From contig CAYTHL010000019.1 of NCBI GenBank assembly GCA_964437615.1, forward strand, positions 1 to 21,931: a DNA stretch of 21,931 bases, in the 5' to 3' direction. Positions within the stretch are counted from its first letter, which is position 1. Each line of letters starts with the position of its first letter. Of the stretch, positions 1 through 7,671 are shown in pieces. Made by a program: the position numbers and the translations under genes. The notes under the pieces are model-generated. The model did not search any database and was not told the origin of the DNA. It saw only the letters and a program-made list of their open reading frames with translations. The stretch is from RGIG4790 sp964437615 (GTDB taxonomy: Bacteria; Bacillota; Clostridia; Christensenellales; UBA1242).

Positions 1-77
1 TGCAGAGCGGCCAAATGCAACGGACTGTAAATCCGTCGACTTCGTCTTCGGTGGTTCGAATCCACCTCCTCCCACCA
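1..77 (+). tRNA. tRNA-Tyr (GTA), 5' end missing
   Basis: The window opens inside the D arm. The anticodon stem is ACGGA/TCCGT (20-24 and 32-36) around loop CTGTAAA, giving anticodon GTA at 27-29. A 13-nt variable arm (37-49) makes it a class II tRNA, as expected for bacterial tRNA-Tyr. The T arm is GGTGG-TTCGAAT-CCACC (50-66). The 3' acceptor strand TCCTCCC, discriminator A and an encoded CCA end at 77. The 5' acceptor strand and part of the D arm lie outside the window. Confidence 0.95.
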
Positions 78-109
78 AAAACGTAACATATTGTGTTTTG
101 AAAAGGATT

Positions 110-136
110 ACACCACTAAAAATAGTGGTGTTTTTC
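110..136 (+). terminator. Rho-independent terminator after tRNA-Tyr
   Basis: An 8-bp perfect stem ACACCACT (110-117) / AGTGGTGT (124-131) with a 6-nt loop runs into a T tract (131-135). It ends the tRNA transcript. Confidence 0.9.
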
Positions 137-361
137 TATGTCAAATATAAAACCAAGTTCAATTTGAGTCCGATTTTGCCGTAGCATATAAAATTACAAA
201 AACTACATAATGCACTATTTTTGCCTAAAGCCACAAAATATGTAGTCTTAAGTATCTATTTTTAGCATATTATCGTAAAATTTAAACATGCTAATTACTA
301 GCATCTAAAAGGCAAAATGCAACAAATTGTTTATAAAAAGTCAGCAATAATACAATTATTA
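137..361. other. AT-rich non-coding stretch
   Basis: No credible gene is visible between the tRNA terminator and the promoter of the protease gene. The only structure noted is a short palindrome, ATGCTA-attac-TAGCAT, at 288-304. It lacks a T tract, so it is not a terminator; it could be an operator or chance. Confidence 0.5.
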
Positions 362-390
362 TTGCATACTTTTTTAATTAATGATATAAT
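362..390 (+). promoter_or_regulatory. Sigma-A-type promoter of the protease gene
   Basis: TTGCAT (362-367) and TATAAT (385-390) are separated by exactly 17 nt. The predicted start near 397 leaves about 20 nt before the ATG at 417, with a Shine-Dalgarno AAAGGTGG at 401-408. Confidence 0.8.
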
Positions 391-416
391 TTGCATTGTT
401 AAAGGTGGTAAAATAT

Positions 417-1748
417 ATGAAAAAATTTAACAGTATTGTATTAGCATTAATTTTGGCAGTAATTTCGGCGGTGGCTGTTTACATTTTTGTTGGCGGCATA
501 GACGGCAAGTCGTCTTATCAGCTTGCAGCCGAAGAGGGCTACACTGGCACGCAGTCAGAATGGCTGGCAAGTTTGGTGGGGCAAGACGGGCTAGACGGCG
601 AAAGCTTAGATCTAACTCAGCTTTGGCAAGACGCCATAGAACTTGGAGAGATAGATGAAGATACAACACTAATAGACTTTTTAAAATATGTTATTGGCGA
701 CACAACTAGTGCGCTAGAGCTTTCTATTCAAAACTCGCTTACATGCAGCGTTTCTATATATGCAATGTGCGGTGCCGTAAGTCAATCTGGCAGCGGCACT
801 ATAATAAGATTAGACGAGGACGGAACAGCCTATATTTTAACCAACTACCATGTAACTTATTTTAATAATAGTTCTTCAGCAATAAGGCACTATTACATTA
901 TTCCATACCAATATGATTATTTAATAAGCACTGGTGCATACACTAGTGGTTTTGCGGCTACCTATGTTGGTGGCATCGCCGCATATGATATTGCCGTGCT
1001 AAAAGTATCGCAAAATTCTGTGTTTGCAAATGGATATCAAAACGGAACGCTTACGGCGGCCAATTTTGCAGACGACGATACCTTGTATTTGGGTCAAACA
1101 TGCTATACAATTGGCAATTCCTTGGGTTTAGGTATGTCTGTAACGCAAGGCGTAGTGTCGCACCTTAGTGATAGCTATATGGTGCAAATTGGCTCAAATT
1201 CTTATAGTATGCACGGCACAAGAGTGTCTGCGCTTATAAACTCGGGCAACAGTGGCGGCGGATTATTTAACGAAAATGGTCAGCTTATAGGCGTCATTAA
1301 CGCTAAAAAAGCAGTATCAGACGACCAATCAACACCTATAGAAGCCTTTTCTTTGGCAGTACCTTTGCTTGTTGCAAAAGGTGTTGCAGAACAGATTATA
1401 AAACAATGTGATGGCGACGAAATTACGACACCAACCTTGTCTGCGTTGGGGATAAAATATTCGGTTGCGGGGTCGTCGCAAATATTAAATGCTGCAACTG
1501 GGCATCAAGAAGTTACTCTAAGTTTATCTGTAGTTACGTCTAATGTACAAGGCCTTTCGGCAGGAGATATAATAACCTCTGTAGAAGTAAATTTAGATGA
1601 CGGCAGCACAGAGATAATAAAAATATCTAGCATTTACTCTCTTTCAGACTACATTTTAGGCTTAGATTCTGGCACCAAACTAACTATTTATTATGATAGG
1701 CCAATGATATTTTATTATTATAGCGGCTCAGTAACCATAACACTATAA
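417..1748 (+). CDS. Membrane-anchored HtrA/trypsin-like serine protease with PDZ-like domain
   Basis: 443 aa from the ATG at 417, which has AAAGGTGG 8 nt upstream; an in-frame TTG at 396 would lie at the transcription start and is rejected. A signal anchor (residues about 3-26) is followed by a collagen-like linker (GKSSYQLAAEEGYTGT..., GQDGLDGE) typical of surface proteins. The protease domain has the catalytic triad: His145 (TNYHV), Asp191 (AYDIAVLKV) and Ser279 (GNSGGG). The C-terminal part (about 325-443) contains GLSAGDIITSV, which fits a degenerate PDZ domain. The family (S1C/HtrA) degrades or processes proteins outside the membrane. The substrate is unknown. It appears monocistronic, with its own promoter. 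Confidence 0.9.
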   Translation: MKKFNSIVLALILAVISAVAVYIFVGGIDGKSSYQLAAEEGYTGTQSEWLASLVGQDGLDGESLDLTQLWQDAIELGEIDEDTTLIDFLKYVIGDTTSALELSIQNSLTCSVSIYAMCGAVSQSGSGTIIRLDEDGTAYILTNYHVTYFNNSSSAIRHYYIIPYQYDYLISTGAYTSGFAATYVGGIAAYDIAVLKVSQNSVFANGYQNGTLTAANFADDDTLYLGQTCYTIGNSLGLGMSVTQGVVSHLSDSYMVQIGSNSYSMHGTRVSALINSGNSGGGLFNENGQLIGVINAKKAVSDDQSTPIEAFSLAVPLLVAKGVAEQIIKQCDGDEITTPTLSALGIKYSVAGSSQILNAATGHQEVTLSLSVVTSNVQGLSAGDIITSVEVNLDDGSTEIIKISSIYSLSDYILGLDSGTKLTIYYDRPMIFYYYSGSVTITL

Positions 1749-1803
1749 CAGCAAAAAATAAATTTATAAACAATAAAAACTTGTTGCAAAATCAAACTAA
1801 AAG

Positions 1804-1835
1804 TGGCGAAATTCGATAGAAATCGTCATTTTTTT
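1804..1835 (+). promoter_or_regulatory. Inverted pair of Spo0A-box-like sequences; also a possible weak terminator
   Basis: TGGCGAA (1804-1810) and TTCGATA (1812-1818, reverse complement TATCGAA) flank one base. Each matches the 0A box TGTCGAA at 6 of 7 positions. Spo0A is known to activate the spoIIA operon in Bacillus, and this lies about 70-85 nt before spoIIAA. The same DNA can fold TGGCGA/TCGTCA (1804-1809 with 1823-1828, one G-T pair) and is followed by seven T's (1829-1835), so it may also end the protease transcript. I did not find a clear sigma-H promoter; TTGTTA at 1834-1839 is a weak -35 candidate. Confidence 0.5.
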
Positions 1836-1887
1836 GTTATCTAAATTTTATATTAATAATCTATTATTATTGCACAAGGAGAAAGTT

Positions 1888-2202
1888 ATGGAGATAAAAT
1901 ATACAACTTCTGGCAATCAACTTACCGCCAAACTCTACGGCGACCTAGATGAATACACAGCAGAGTATGTGCGTATGAGTTTAGACAAATTACTAGACGA
2001 AACAAATTTTGTACCAGGTGCAAAGTTGGTGCTAGATTTATCGCACCTAACATTTATGGATAGCACTGGCATTGGCGTACTACTTGGCAGATATAATAAA
2101 TATGTAAAAAAGGGCGTAGCTATGTGCATAACTAATGCACCAGCACATATAGATAAAATACTCAAGATGAGTGGCGTGTACAAACTTATACCTCAAATAT
2201 AG
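1888..2202 (+). CDS. spoIIAA: Anti-sigma-F factor antagonist SpoIIAA
   Basis: 104 aa single STAS domain. The phosphorylation motif MDSTGIG carries Ser59, the residue phosphorylated by SpoIIAB in the family. Unphosphorylated SpoIIAA displaces SigF from SpoIIAB and so turns on the forespore programme. The ATG at 1888 has AAGGAG at 1876-1881, 6 nt upstream; an in-frame TTG at 1834 would add 18 residues without SD and is rejected. It is first gene of spoIIAA-spoIIAB-sigF. The 96-nt gap to spoIIAB is unusual because these genes are normally almost contiguous. Confidence 0.96.
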   Translation: MEIKYTTSGNQLTAKLYGDLDEYTAEYVRMSLDKLLDETNFVPGAKLVLDLSHLTFMDSTGIGVLLGRYNKYVKKGVAMCITNAPAHIDKILKMSGVYKLIPQI

Positions 2203-2298
2203 AATACAAAAAACTGCAAAATTAAGTTATAAAAGTGTAAAAAATAGCATAAAAACTTTAATTTTTATAATATTTTATTATTTTTTTAGGAGATTATC

Positions 2299-2715
2299 AT
2301 GAACAAATTTTCAATGCAAGTAGATGCAAATTTACAAAACGAGTCATTTATAAGAACAGCGGTTTCTAGCTTTGCTTTGCCGCTTAAGCCAACCGTTGCC
2401 GAAATTAACGACATAAAAACTGCTGTAAGTGAGGCCGTTACAAACTGTATTGTGCATGGCTATAATAATATGGGCGGTACAATTTATATCGAATGCAGTA
2501 TAGACGGTAATCAACTAACAGTTAATATAACCGACCACGGGGTAGGTATACAAGATATAGCCAAGGCCAGAGAACCTTTTTACACAACCAAAGCAAGCCA
2601 AGAGCGTTCTGGCATGGGCTTTACATTAATGGAAACATTTATGGATAGGCTAGACGTAACCAATCTTCCAAAAGGTGGCCTATCTGTTTGCATGACAAAG
2701 GTAATAAATGGCTAA
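2299..2715 (+). CDS. spoIIAB: Anti-sigma-F factor / serine kinase SpoIIAB
   Basis: 138 aa GHKL-fold ATPase. The N box is EAVTN (45-49), the G1 box DHGVGI (79-84) and the G2 box SGMGFTL (104-110), in the right order and spacing for SpoIIAB. It holds SigF inactive and phosphorylates SpoIIAA on its STAS serine. The ATG has AGGAG about 8 nt upstream. The stop codon overlaps the Shine-Dalgarno of sigF, so the two are probably translationally coupled. Confidence 0.96.
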   Translation: MNKFSMQVDANLQNESFIRTAVSSFALPLKPTVAEINDIKTAVSEAVTNCIVHGYNNMGGTIYIECSIDGNQLTVNITDHGVGIQDIAKAREPFYTTKASQERSGMGFTLMETFMDRLDVTNLPKGGLSVCMTKVING

Positions 2716-2726
2716 GGACGGCATGA

Positions 2727-3464
2727 GTGGAAGAATTCAAACTTCTGTCTGCCGAAGAAATGCTAGAACTGGTCAACCATGCTAAGCAGGGCGACATACT
2801 CGCCAAAGAAAAATTAATCGCGGGCAATTATCCGCTAATAAAATCTGTGGTTAAGCACTATTTGGGCAAGGGCGTAGAATACGACGACCTATATCAAATA
2901 GGCGTGCTTGGTTTTTTAAAGGCAATTTCTAATTTTAACCCCAAATTTGATGTCAAATTTTCTACTTACGCCGTGCCTATGATAAACGGCGAAATTAAAC
3001 GCTACATGCGTGATGACGGCATAGTTAAAATAAGTAGAGCAATTAAAACACTATCAATTAAAATTAAGCGTTACCTAGAGGATTATCAAAAAACTCATGA
3101 AGAAATGCCGCAAATAGCCAAACTTGCCGCAGCTGTAGAAGCCCCCATAGAAGATGTAATTATGGCGTTAGACAGCAGCCAAAGTTTGGTTAGCCTAGAT
3201 GCAAAGCTGGACCAAACAGATAGCGGCAGCGCCAATGTCTTAGATATGCTAGTTGTTGGCGATGACAGCGACAAAATGCTAGAAAAAATTGCGCTAAAAG
3301 AAGCCATAAATAAGCTACCAGAAAGAGAGCGTAAAATTTTACTTTTAAGATATTTTAGGGGCAAAACTCAAAGCGAAGTAGCCGAACTAATGCAAGTTTC
3401 TCAGGTGCAAATATCAAGAATAGAAAGCAAAATTTTAGACATGCTTCGTAAAAACATAAATTAA
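2727..3464 (+). CDS. sigF: RNA polymerase sigma-F factor
   Basis: 245 aa, close to the usual sigma-F length of about 255. Sigma region 2 includes DDLYQIGVLGFLKAISNFNP (about 53-72) and the promoter-opening segment FSTYAVPMINGEIKRYMRDD (about 78-97). Region 4 has LPERERKILLLRYF and the helix-turn-helix TQSEVAELMQVSQVQISRIE (about 214-233). Start is GTG at 2727 with AAGGAC at 2714-2719 overlapping the spoIIAB stop. Position in the spoIIA operon identifies it as SigF rather than SigG. It directs early forespore transcription, including genes for germination and later sigma-G. Confidence 0.96.
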   Translation: MEEFKLLSAEEMLELVNHAKQGDILAKEKLIAGNYPLIKSVVKHYLGKGVEYDDLYQIGVLGFLKAISNFNPKFDVKFSTYAVPMINGEIKRYMRDDGIVKISRAIKTLSIKIKRYLEDYQKTHEEMPQIAKLAAAVEAPIEDVIMALDSSQSLVSLDAKLDQTDSGSANVLDMLVVGDDSDKMLEKIALKEAINKLPERERKILLLRYFRGKTQSEVAELMQVSQVQISRIESKILDMLRKNIN

Positions 3465-3486
3465 AAAAATCTGCCAAAATAGCAAT

Positions 3487-3531
3487 AAAAACGCAAAATT
3501 TCACTTTTTGAAGTGTAATTTTGCGTTTTTT
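3487..3531 (+). terminator. Terminator of the spoIIA operon, symmetrical
   Basis: A 14-bp perfect stem (3487-3500 with 3517-3530) continues past a T-T mismatch into a 5-bp CACTT/AAGTG stem with a 4-nt loop. It starts with five A's and ends with five T's, so it should work on both strands and also serve the minus-strand lipoprotein gene, whose stop is at 3643. Confidence 0.92.
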
Positions 3532-3642
3532 ATGACTAATATTTATAATTTTGTAAAAAATTTTGCTATATAACTTAAATTAATTTTTGTTAATAGTCAT
3601 TTTTGCATCTTGGCAAATATTATATTGCTTGCAAAACTCTGA

Positions 3643-4869
3643 TTAATTTTTGCAGCAGTTGTTAACCTTTTCTCTAATGTCAGTGCAATCGTCGCAGTAA
3701 TTTTTATCATCGTTACATTCGTCACAACTCAAATTATCTTTCTTATCTATATTGTCACTTGCAACTTGTAGCTCGGTTATACTTTCGGCATTATCTGCTT
3801 GCTGCGGCAAATTTTCTTCTAAACTTTCTACCTGCTGAGTTTGGCTCTCAAAGTTTATAGCATTGTCCGCACTTTCTTCTAGCGCTATATCATCTTCCAG
3901 CTCATCATTTTCGGGCAAAGTAGTGTCTTCTTGTGATAGTTGCCCTGGATCAACAATTTCAGTTTGTGTATCATTATTTGTGTTTATATTATCAGTAGGT
4001 TCGCTTTGCGCAGTATCTGGCGCTATAGGCTTGCTGCTAGACCCAACATTAGAATTATTTTCTGTGTTTGGCAAAGTGTGAATATTGTAACTAAAATAGT
4101 TATTAATTAAATTGTTGCCCAAAATATCAATGATGCTGTTCATGGCAAGCACGGCGGTGTCAATTTTTGCACACCTAGACTGCAATGTTTCTACAGCTTT
4201 AATTAAATAGGCGTTTATTATATTTGTATTTTTGTTTTGATTATATAGTTGCGAGGCCTCGTTCACTTGATTTTTCAGCATGCCTTTATAGCTGGTTAAA
4301 TAGCTAGAATTATCTTTAATAATATTCATATAAACTTTAATTGCAAGGATGTTGTTTTCAGACAAAGATACATTGTTAGAATAAATTTCATCAATATAAA
4401 CTAACAAATCTGAGCGTTTAGCAAGCATGACATTTATTTTGCTTCTAAGGTTTTCTAGCCAAACATAAATTTGCGATGTATCTATGCTGGTGTCAACTTC
4501 AACAATGTTTTCTGTGTCGGAATTTTCGGTAGTTTGGTCAGCTTCTTCAGCGGCAGCCATTTGCCTAATTGTATCTGCGGTATAATTTTCAAAATTATAA
4601 CTTAAATATTCTTCGGCGCGCTGATTTATACCAACAGAAGACGTTACCGTTTCGTCCAATTCGGCATCAGAAACAGACTTTGTTATAATGTTTTCCATTT
4701 GGTCTAGCGCAGTTTCGTCTGGCCAATCTAAGCTAGAAACACAATTGACAAAATTACTTACTGCCGTGCTTAAATCCTTAGCTATGGCAGTAGAACTATT
4801 GCTGCAACCACAAAGCAACGCGCTTACACAAACTGTAAATAATAAACAAATAACACCTAATTTTTTCAT
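3643..4869 (-). CDS. Uncharacterised acidic lipoprotein with Cys-rich C-terminal tail
   Basis: 408 aa from the ATG at 4869. The N-terminus (MKKLGVICLLFTVCVSALLC) is a lipoprotein signal; the lipobox LLCGC puts the lipidated residue at Cys22. A helical region (about 25-270) with YVWLENLRSKI and two long Leu/Ile-rich stretches is followed by a low-complexity linker rich in Asp, Glu, Ser, Thr, Asn and Gln (about 285-375). The tail (382-406) has six Cys in CDEC, CDDC and CC motifs, suggesting metal binding or disulfides. I recognise no family. The Shine-Dalgarno is poor. A longer frame back to 5079 is rejected because it lacks a signal and crosses the spoVAC start. It is divergent from spoVAC with a 119-nt shared upstream region, which hints at, but does not prove, a sporulation role. 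Confidence 0.8.
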   Translation of the reverse strand: MKKLGVICLLFTVCVSALLCGCSNSSTAIAKDLSTAVSNFVNCVSSLDWPDETALDQMENIITKSVSDAELDETVTSSVGINQRAEEYLSYNFENYTADTIRQMAAAEEADQTTENSDTENIVEVDTSIDTSQIYVWLENLRSKINVMLAKRSDLLVYIDEIYSNNVSLSENNILAIKVYMNIIKDNSSYLTSYKGMLKNQVNEASQLYNQNKNTNIINAYLIKAVETLQSRCAKIDTAVLAMNSIIDILGNNLINNYFSYNIHTLPNTENNSNVGSSSKPIAPDTAQSEPTDNINTNNDTQTEIVDPGQLSQEDTTLPENDELEDDIALEESADNAINFESQTQQVESLEENLPQQADNAESITELQVASDNIDKKDNLSCDECNDDKNYCDDCTDIREKVNNCCKN

Positions 4870-4874
4870 AATAT

Positions 4875-4888
4875 CACTAAGGCTAGTG
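4875..4888. promoter_or_regulatory. Small palindrome between the lipoprotein gene and spoVAC
   Basis: CACTA-AGGC-TAGTG lies 5 nt upstream of the lipoprotein ATG (on the minus strand), where the Shine-Dalgarno should be. It could be an operator, an mRNA hairpin reducing translation, or chance. Confidence 0.3.
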
Positions 4889-4988
4889 TGTGCATAAAAA
4901 ATCAAAATATTTATAAAAAGTATATTTTTTAACTGTTTTGTCAATGTTATAAGCATAAAAATGCAGTTTTTTATAAGGGAGATTTTTT

Positions 4989-5444
4989 GTGAATAAACAA
5001 CAGCGCAACGCAGATTATTTATTGTATGTAGAAAATCAGTCGCCAAAATCAGCATGGTTTCCTTCTTTGTTGCGGGCATTTATTATGGGTGGAGCAATCT
5101 GCTGCATGGGTCAAATGATAGGCGATATTATAAAAACTTATTGTCCAACAATGGATATTTTAACTGTCGGTTCTTGGGTTAATATTAGTGTTATTACGCT
5201 AACTATTTTGCTTACTGCTTTTGGCTGCTTTGATGTTTTAGCAAAGTATGGCGGGGCTGGCACATTTATTCCAATTTCGGGATTTGCCAATAGTATAGCA
5301 AGTTGCGCCATAGAGTACAAAAAAGAGGGCTTAGTATTTGGTGTTGGTGCCAAAATGTTCTATGTGGCGGGGCCGGTTTTGGTAAACGGCGTAGCATATT
5401 CCATAATTGTCGGAATTGTCTATTTTATAATCAGTTTGTTTTAG
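4989..5444 (+). CDS. spoVAC: Stage V sporulation protein AC
   Basis: 151 aa integral membrane protein with about four hydrophobic segments and the family motif YGGAGTFIPISGFANSI. SpoVAC belongs to the SpoVA complex in the spore inner membrane, which moves Ca-dipicolinate into the forespore and out at germination; in Bacillus SpoVAC behaves as a mechanosensitive channel. Start is GTG at 4989 with AAGGGAG at 4975-4981. It leads a three-gene spoVAC-D-E unit. In Bacillus these genes are transcribed by sigma-G; I could not pick a convincing sigma-G promoter, although GCATA elements occur at 4892-4896 and 4953-4957. spoVAA and spoVAB are absent here, as is common in Clostridia. Confidence 0.95.
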   Translation: MNKQQRNADYLLYVENQSPKSAWFPSLLRAFIMGGAICCMGQMIGDIIKTYCPTMDILTVGSWVNISVITLTILLTAFGCFDVLAKYGGAGTFIPISGFANSIASCAIEYKKEGLVFGVGAKMFYVAGPVLVNGVAYSIIVGIVYFIISLF

Positions 5445-5452
5445 GGGGAAGC

Positions 5453-6457
5453 ATGAAAAAAGTTGGTAATCAAACATATTCTTTATCTAAACCAGTCGGA
5501 ATTCTTTGCGCTCACGCAATGGTGGGGCAAAAGGAAAAAGAAGGCCCACTTGGCAAGTACTTTAAAGACTTTTTTATTGACGATACCTTTGGGCAAAACA
5601 GCTTTGAAAAGGCCGAGCGCAAGATGCTGCTTACTGCCATAGAAGATATGCTGCACGCTGGAAAAATTGCCGTTACCGACATAGATTTATATATCGGCGG
5701 GGACATTCTAAACCAGCTTGTAACCTGCAATTTTGTTGCCGAACAACTGCAAATTCCGTTCATTGGCGCCTATTCTGCGTGCAGCAGTGTCACCGAAAGT
5801 TTGGCGCTTGCCAGCACCTTAATTGACGGAGATTTTTGCAATAAAGTACTTTGCTCGGCGTGCAGCCATTTTAGTTCGGCAGAAAGACAATACAGGTTTC
5901 CGCTAGAATTTGGCAACCAGCGACAAGCATATAGTCAATGGACGGTAACTGGCGCCGGCTGCTATCTGCTCGACGCCAAGGCTCAAGATGTTCCTAAAAT
6001 TACCAAAGTGTGCTTTGGCAAAGTTATAGACTACGGCGTGCTAGATATTGCTAACATGGGCGCGGCAATGGCGCCTGCCGCAGCTGATACCTTTTGCACA
6101 TTTTTAAAGGATACAGGCATGCAACCAACCGATTTTGACCTAATCGCCACCGGTGATCTAGGTAAGCTTGGCTCTGATATATTTAGAGATTTAGCTAAAA
6201 GGCAAAATATTATGCTTGGTAACAATTATATAGATTGCGGCCACATGATATATTCCTCAACCCAAGAATGTATGCAAGGCGGCAGTGGGGCAGGTTGTAG
6301 CGCATCGGTTTTTGCGGCTTATATTTATCAAAAATTAAAGCAGAAAAAATTTAACCGTGTGCTTTTGCTTGCAACTGGGGCTTTAATGAGCACTACAACT
6401 AACCAACAAGGTGACCCAATACCAGCAATATCCCATTTAATTATGGTAGAAAGTTAA
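5453..6457 (+). CDS. spoVAD: Stage V sporulation protein AD
   Basis: 334 aa, the usual SpoVAD length. The thiolase-like fold is indicated by GAYSACSSVTES with Cys110 at the nucleophile position, GDLGKLGSDIFRDL, and the C-terminal GSGAGCSASVFAAY. In Bacillus SpoVAD binds dipicolinic acid directly. The ATG at 5453 lies 8 nt after the spoVAC stop with AGGGGGAA at 5443-5450; a longer frame from 5303 inside spoVAC is rejected. It is followed 41 nt later by spoVAE. Confidence 0.96.
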   Translation: MKKVGNQTYSLSKPVGILCAHAMVGQKEKEGPLGKYFKDFFIDDTFGQNSFEKAERKMLLTAIEDMLHAGKIAVTDIDLYIGGDILNQLVTCNFVAEQLQIPFIGAYSACSSVTESLALASTLIDGDFCNKVLCSACSHFSSAERQYRFPLEFGNQRQAYSQWTVTGAGCYLLDAKAQDVPKITKVCFGKVIDYGVLDIANMGAAMAPAAADTFCTFLKDTGMQPTDFDLIATGDLGKLGSDIFRDLAKRQNIMLGNNYIDCGHMIYSSTQECMQGGSGAGCSASVFAAYIYQKLKQKKFNRVLLLATGALMSTTTNQQGDPIPAISHLIMVES

Positions 6458-6498
6458 TTAATTACGCATAAAAATTAAAAACGCAAAATGGAGTTTAT

Positions 6499-6870
6499 AT
6501 GGATGCAATTTTAATGTATTTAAAGGCGTTTGCCGTAGGTGGAGCAATTTGCGCAATAGCCGAACTAATATTAATAAAAACTAAGATTACCCCAGCCAGA
6601 ATATTAGTAGTATTTCTTATGATAGGTGCGGTGCTTGGTGGCTTTAATCTTTGGAGCTACGTTGTAGAGTGGGCGGGCGCCGGAGCATCACTGCCAATAA
6701 TTGGATTTGGCAGTTCGCTGGCCAAAGGCGCAATAGAAGGCGCCACAAGCAATGGTTTTTTTGGTGCGCTTGGTGGTGGGCTTGCTGCTACCAGTGCCGG
6801 TATCGCCGTAAGTATTGGATTAAGCTATCTCGTTTGCTTTTTTACATCTAGCAAAACCAAGAAAAATTAG
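6499..6870 (+). CDS. spoVAE: Stage V sporulation protein AE (SpoVAEb type)
   Basis: 123 aa membrane protein with three to four hydrophobic segments and the motif GAGASLPIIGFGSSLAKGAI, which parallels the motif of SpoVAC. It is the third component of the core SpoVA channel. The ATG at 6499 has a modest TGGAG Shine-Dalgarno 7 nt upstream. No strong terminator follows; a 5-bp hairpin starting at the stop codon lacks a proper T tract. Confidence 0.93.
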   Translation: MDAILMYLKAFAVGGAICAIAELILIKTKITPARILVVFLMIGAVLGGFNLWSYVVEWAGAGASLPIIGFGSSLAKGAIEGATSNGFFGALGGGLAATSAGIAVSIGLSYLVCFFTSSKTKKN

Positions 6871-6905
6871 CATTATTTATGCTGTTATTTATACAAATTT
6901 GTCCG

Positions 6906-6913
6906 CATATAAT
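6906..6913 (+). promoter_or_regulatory. -10 element just upstream of yunB
   Basis: CATATAAT ends 5 nt before the GTG at 6919. It suits a sigma-E-type -10 (CATA..AT) or a sigma-A TATAAT; no clear -35 is seen. The predicted transcription start would fall on or beside the start codon. Confidence 0.45.
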
Positions 6914-6918
6914 TTATT

Positions 6919-7614
6919 GTGGCAAATATAAAATCAAAACGGAAATTTAAGATATTTTCTTTTAATTTGAGCAAAAAACGCAAGAGTTTTACTATTTTAG
7001 GTGTTATTTTTGCAGTTTTTGCGCTTTTTATGTGCTACACAAAATATTTAGTAACACCATTAATTGTAGAAACATGCAACGCCCAAGTTAAAGTTACAGC
7101 CACAAAATGTATCAACTACGCTATAACCGAAGCAATGAACCAAAACATTGCCTACGACGACTTAATAAACATTGTCACCGACAGCGGCGGCAAAATTTCA
7201 ATGATTCAAGCCAATAGCGTACAGATAAACGTTCTTAGCAAACTTATAAATAGGGTTACGCTTGCCCAGCTCTCAAACTACGCCAGCAGCGCAGTTCAAA
7301 TTCCGCTTGGCGCATTTACAGGAATTTCTATTTTTTCTGGCTTAGGGCCCAAAGTTAATATAGACATATACCCATACGGCGATGTGCATTGCAGCTTTAT
7401 ATCAGATTTTAGCAGCGCCGGAATCAACCAAACAATTCATAAAATTTATCTGTCGGTTGATACAAGCATAAGGGTAGTGCTGCCGCTAAAAACTATTACC
7501 GTTGCAAACAGCGGGCAAGTTGTAATATGCGAAAGCCTAATTGTTGGCGAAATTCCAGAAGTTTATTTGCAAAGCGGAGTTCTAACCGAAATGCTCAACC
7601 TTATTCCAAATTAA
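6919..7614 (+). CDS. yunB: Sporulation protein YunB
   Basis: 231 aa, slightly shorter than the Bacillus protein (about 250). A basic N-terminus (residues 1-22) and one membrane segment (about 23-41) precede an extracytoplasmic domain. The family signature is INQTIHKIYLSVDTSIRVVLPLKT followed by VVICESLIVGEIPEVYL near the C-terminus. YunB is needed for normal spore formation in Bacillus and is mother-cell expressed; its biochemical role is unknown. The GTG start at 6919 has no Shine-Dalgarno but a -10-like CATATAAT immediately upstream. The alternative, a later start, would remove the membrane segment. Confidence 0.88.
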   Translation: MANIKSKRKFKIFSFNLSKKRKSFTILGVIFAVFALFMCYTKYLVTPLIVETCNAQVKVTATKCINYAITEAMNQNIAYDDLINIVTDSGGKISMIQANSVQINVLSKLINRVTLAQLSNYASSAVQIPLGAFTGISIFSGLGPKVNIDIYPYGDVHCSFISDFSSAGINQTIHKIYLSVDTSIRVVLPLKTITVANSGQVVICESLIVGEIPEVYLQSGVLTEMLNLIPN

Positions 7615-7636
7615 TTTAACTAACTAAACAAGCTGC

Positions 7637-7665
7637 TTGACAAACGATTCAAAATTTGACATAAT
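7637..7665 (+). promoter_or_regulatory. Strong promoter of the cysteine desulfurase gene
   Basis: TTGACA (7637-7642), 17-nt spacer, CATAAT (7660-7665). The predicted start at about 7671-7673 coincides with the ATG at 7672, implying a leaderless mRNA. Confidence 0.8.
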
Positions 7666-7671
7666 TAACCT

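Noticed and set aside
4892..4957. GCATA elements as sigma-F/G -35 boxes for spoVAC
   Set aside because: No matching -10 at the correct distance for either copy.
4870..5079. N-terminal extension of the lipoprotein frame across the spoVAC start
   Set aside because: It would bury the lipoprotein signal peptide and overlap spoVAC antisense; the MKK start with lipobox is far better.
5303..5452. Longer SpoVAD frame starting inside spoVAC
   Set aside because: The ATG at 5453 has AGGGGGAA and gives the normal family length and N-terminus.
6869..6883. AGCAT/ATGCT hairpin at the spoVAE stop as terminator
   Set aside because: Only 5 bp and no proper T tract.
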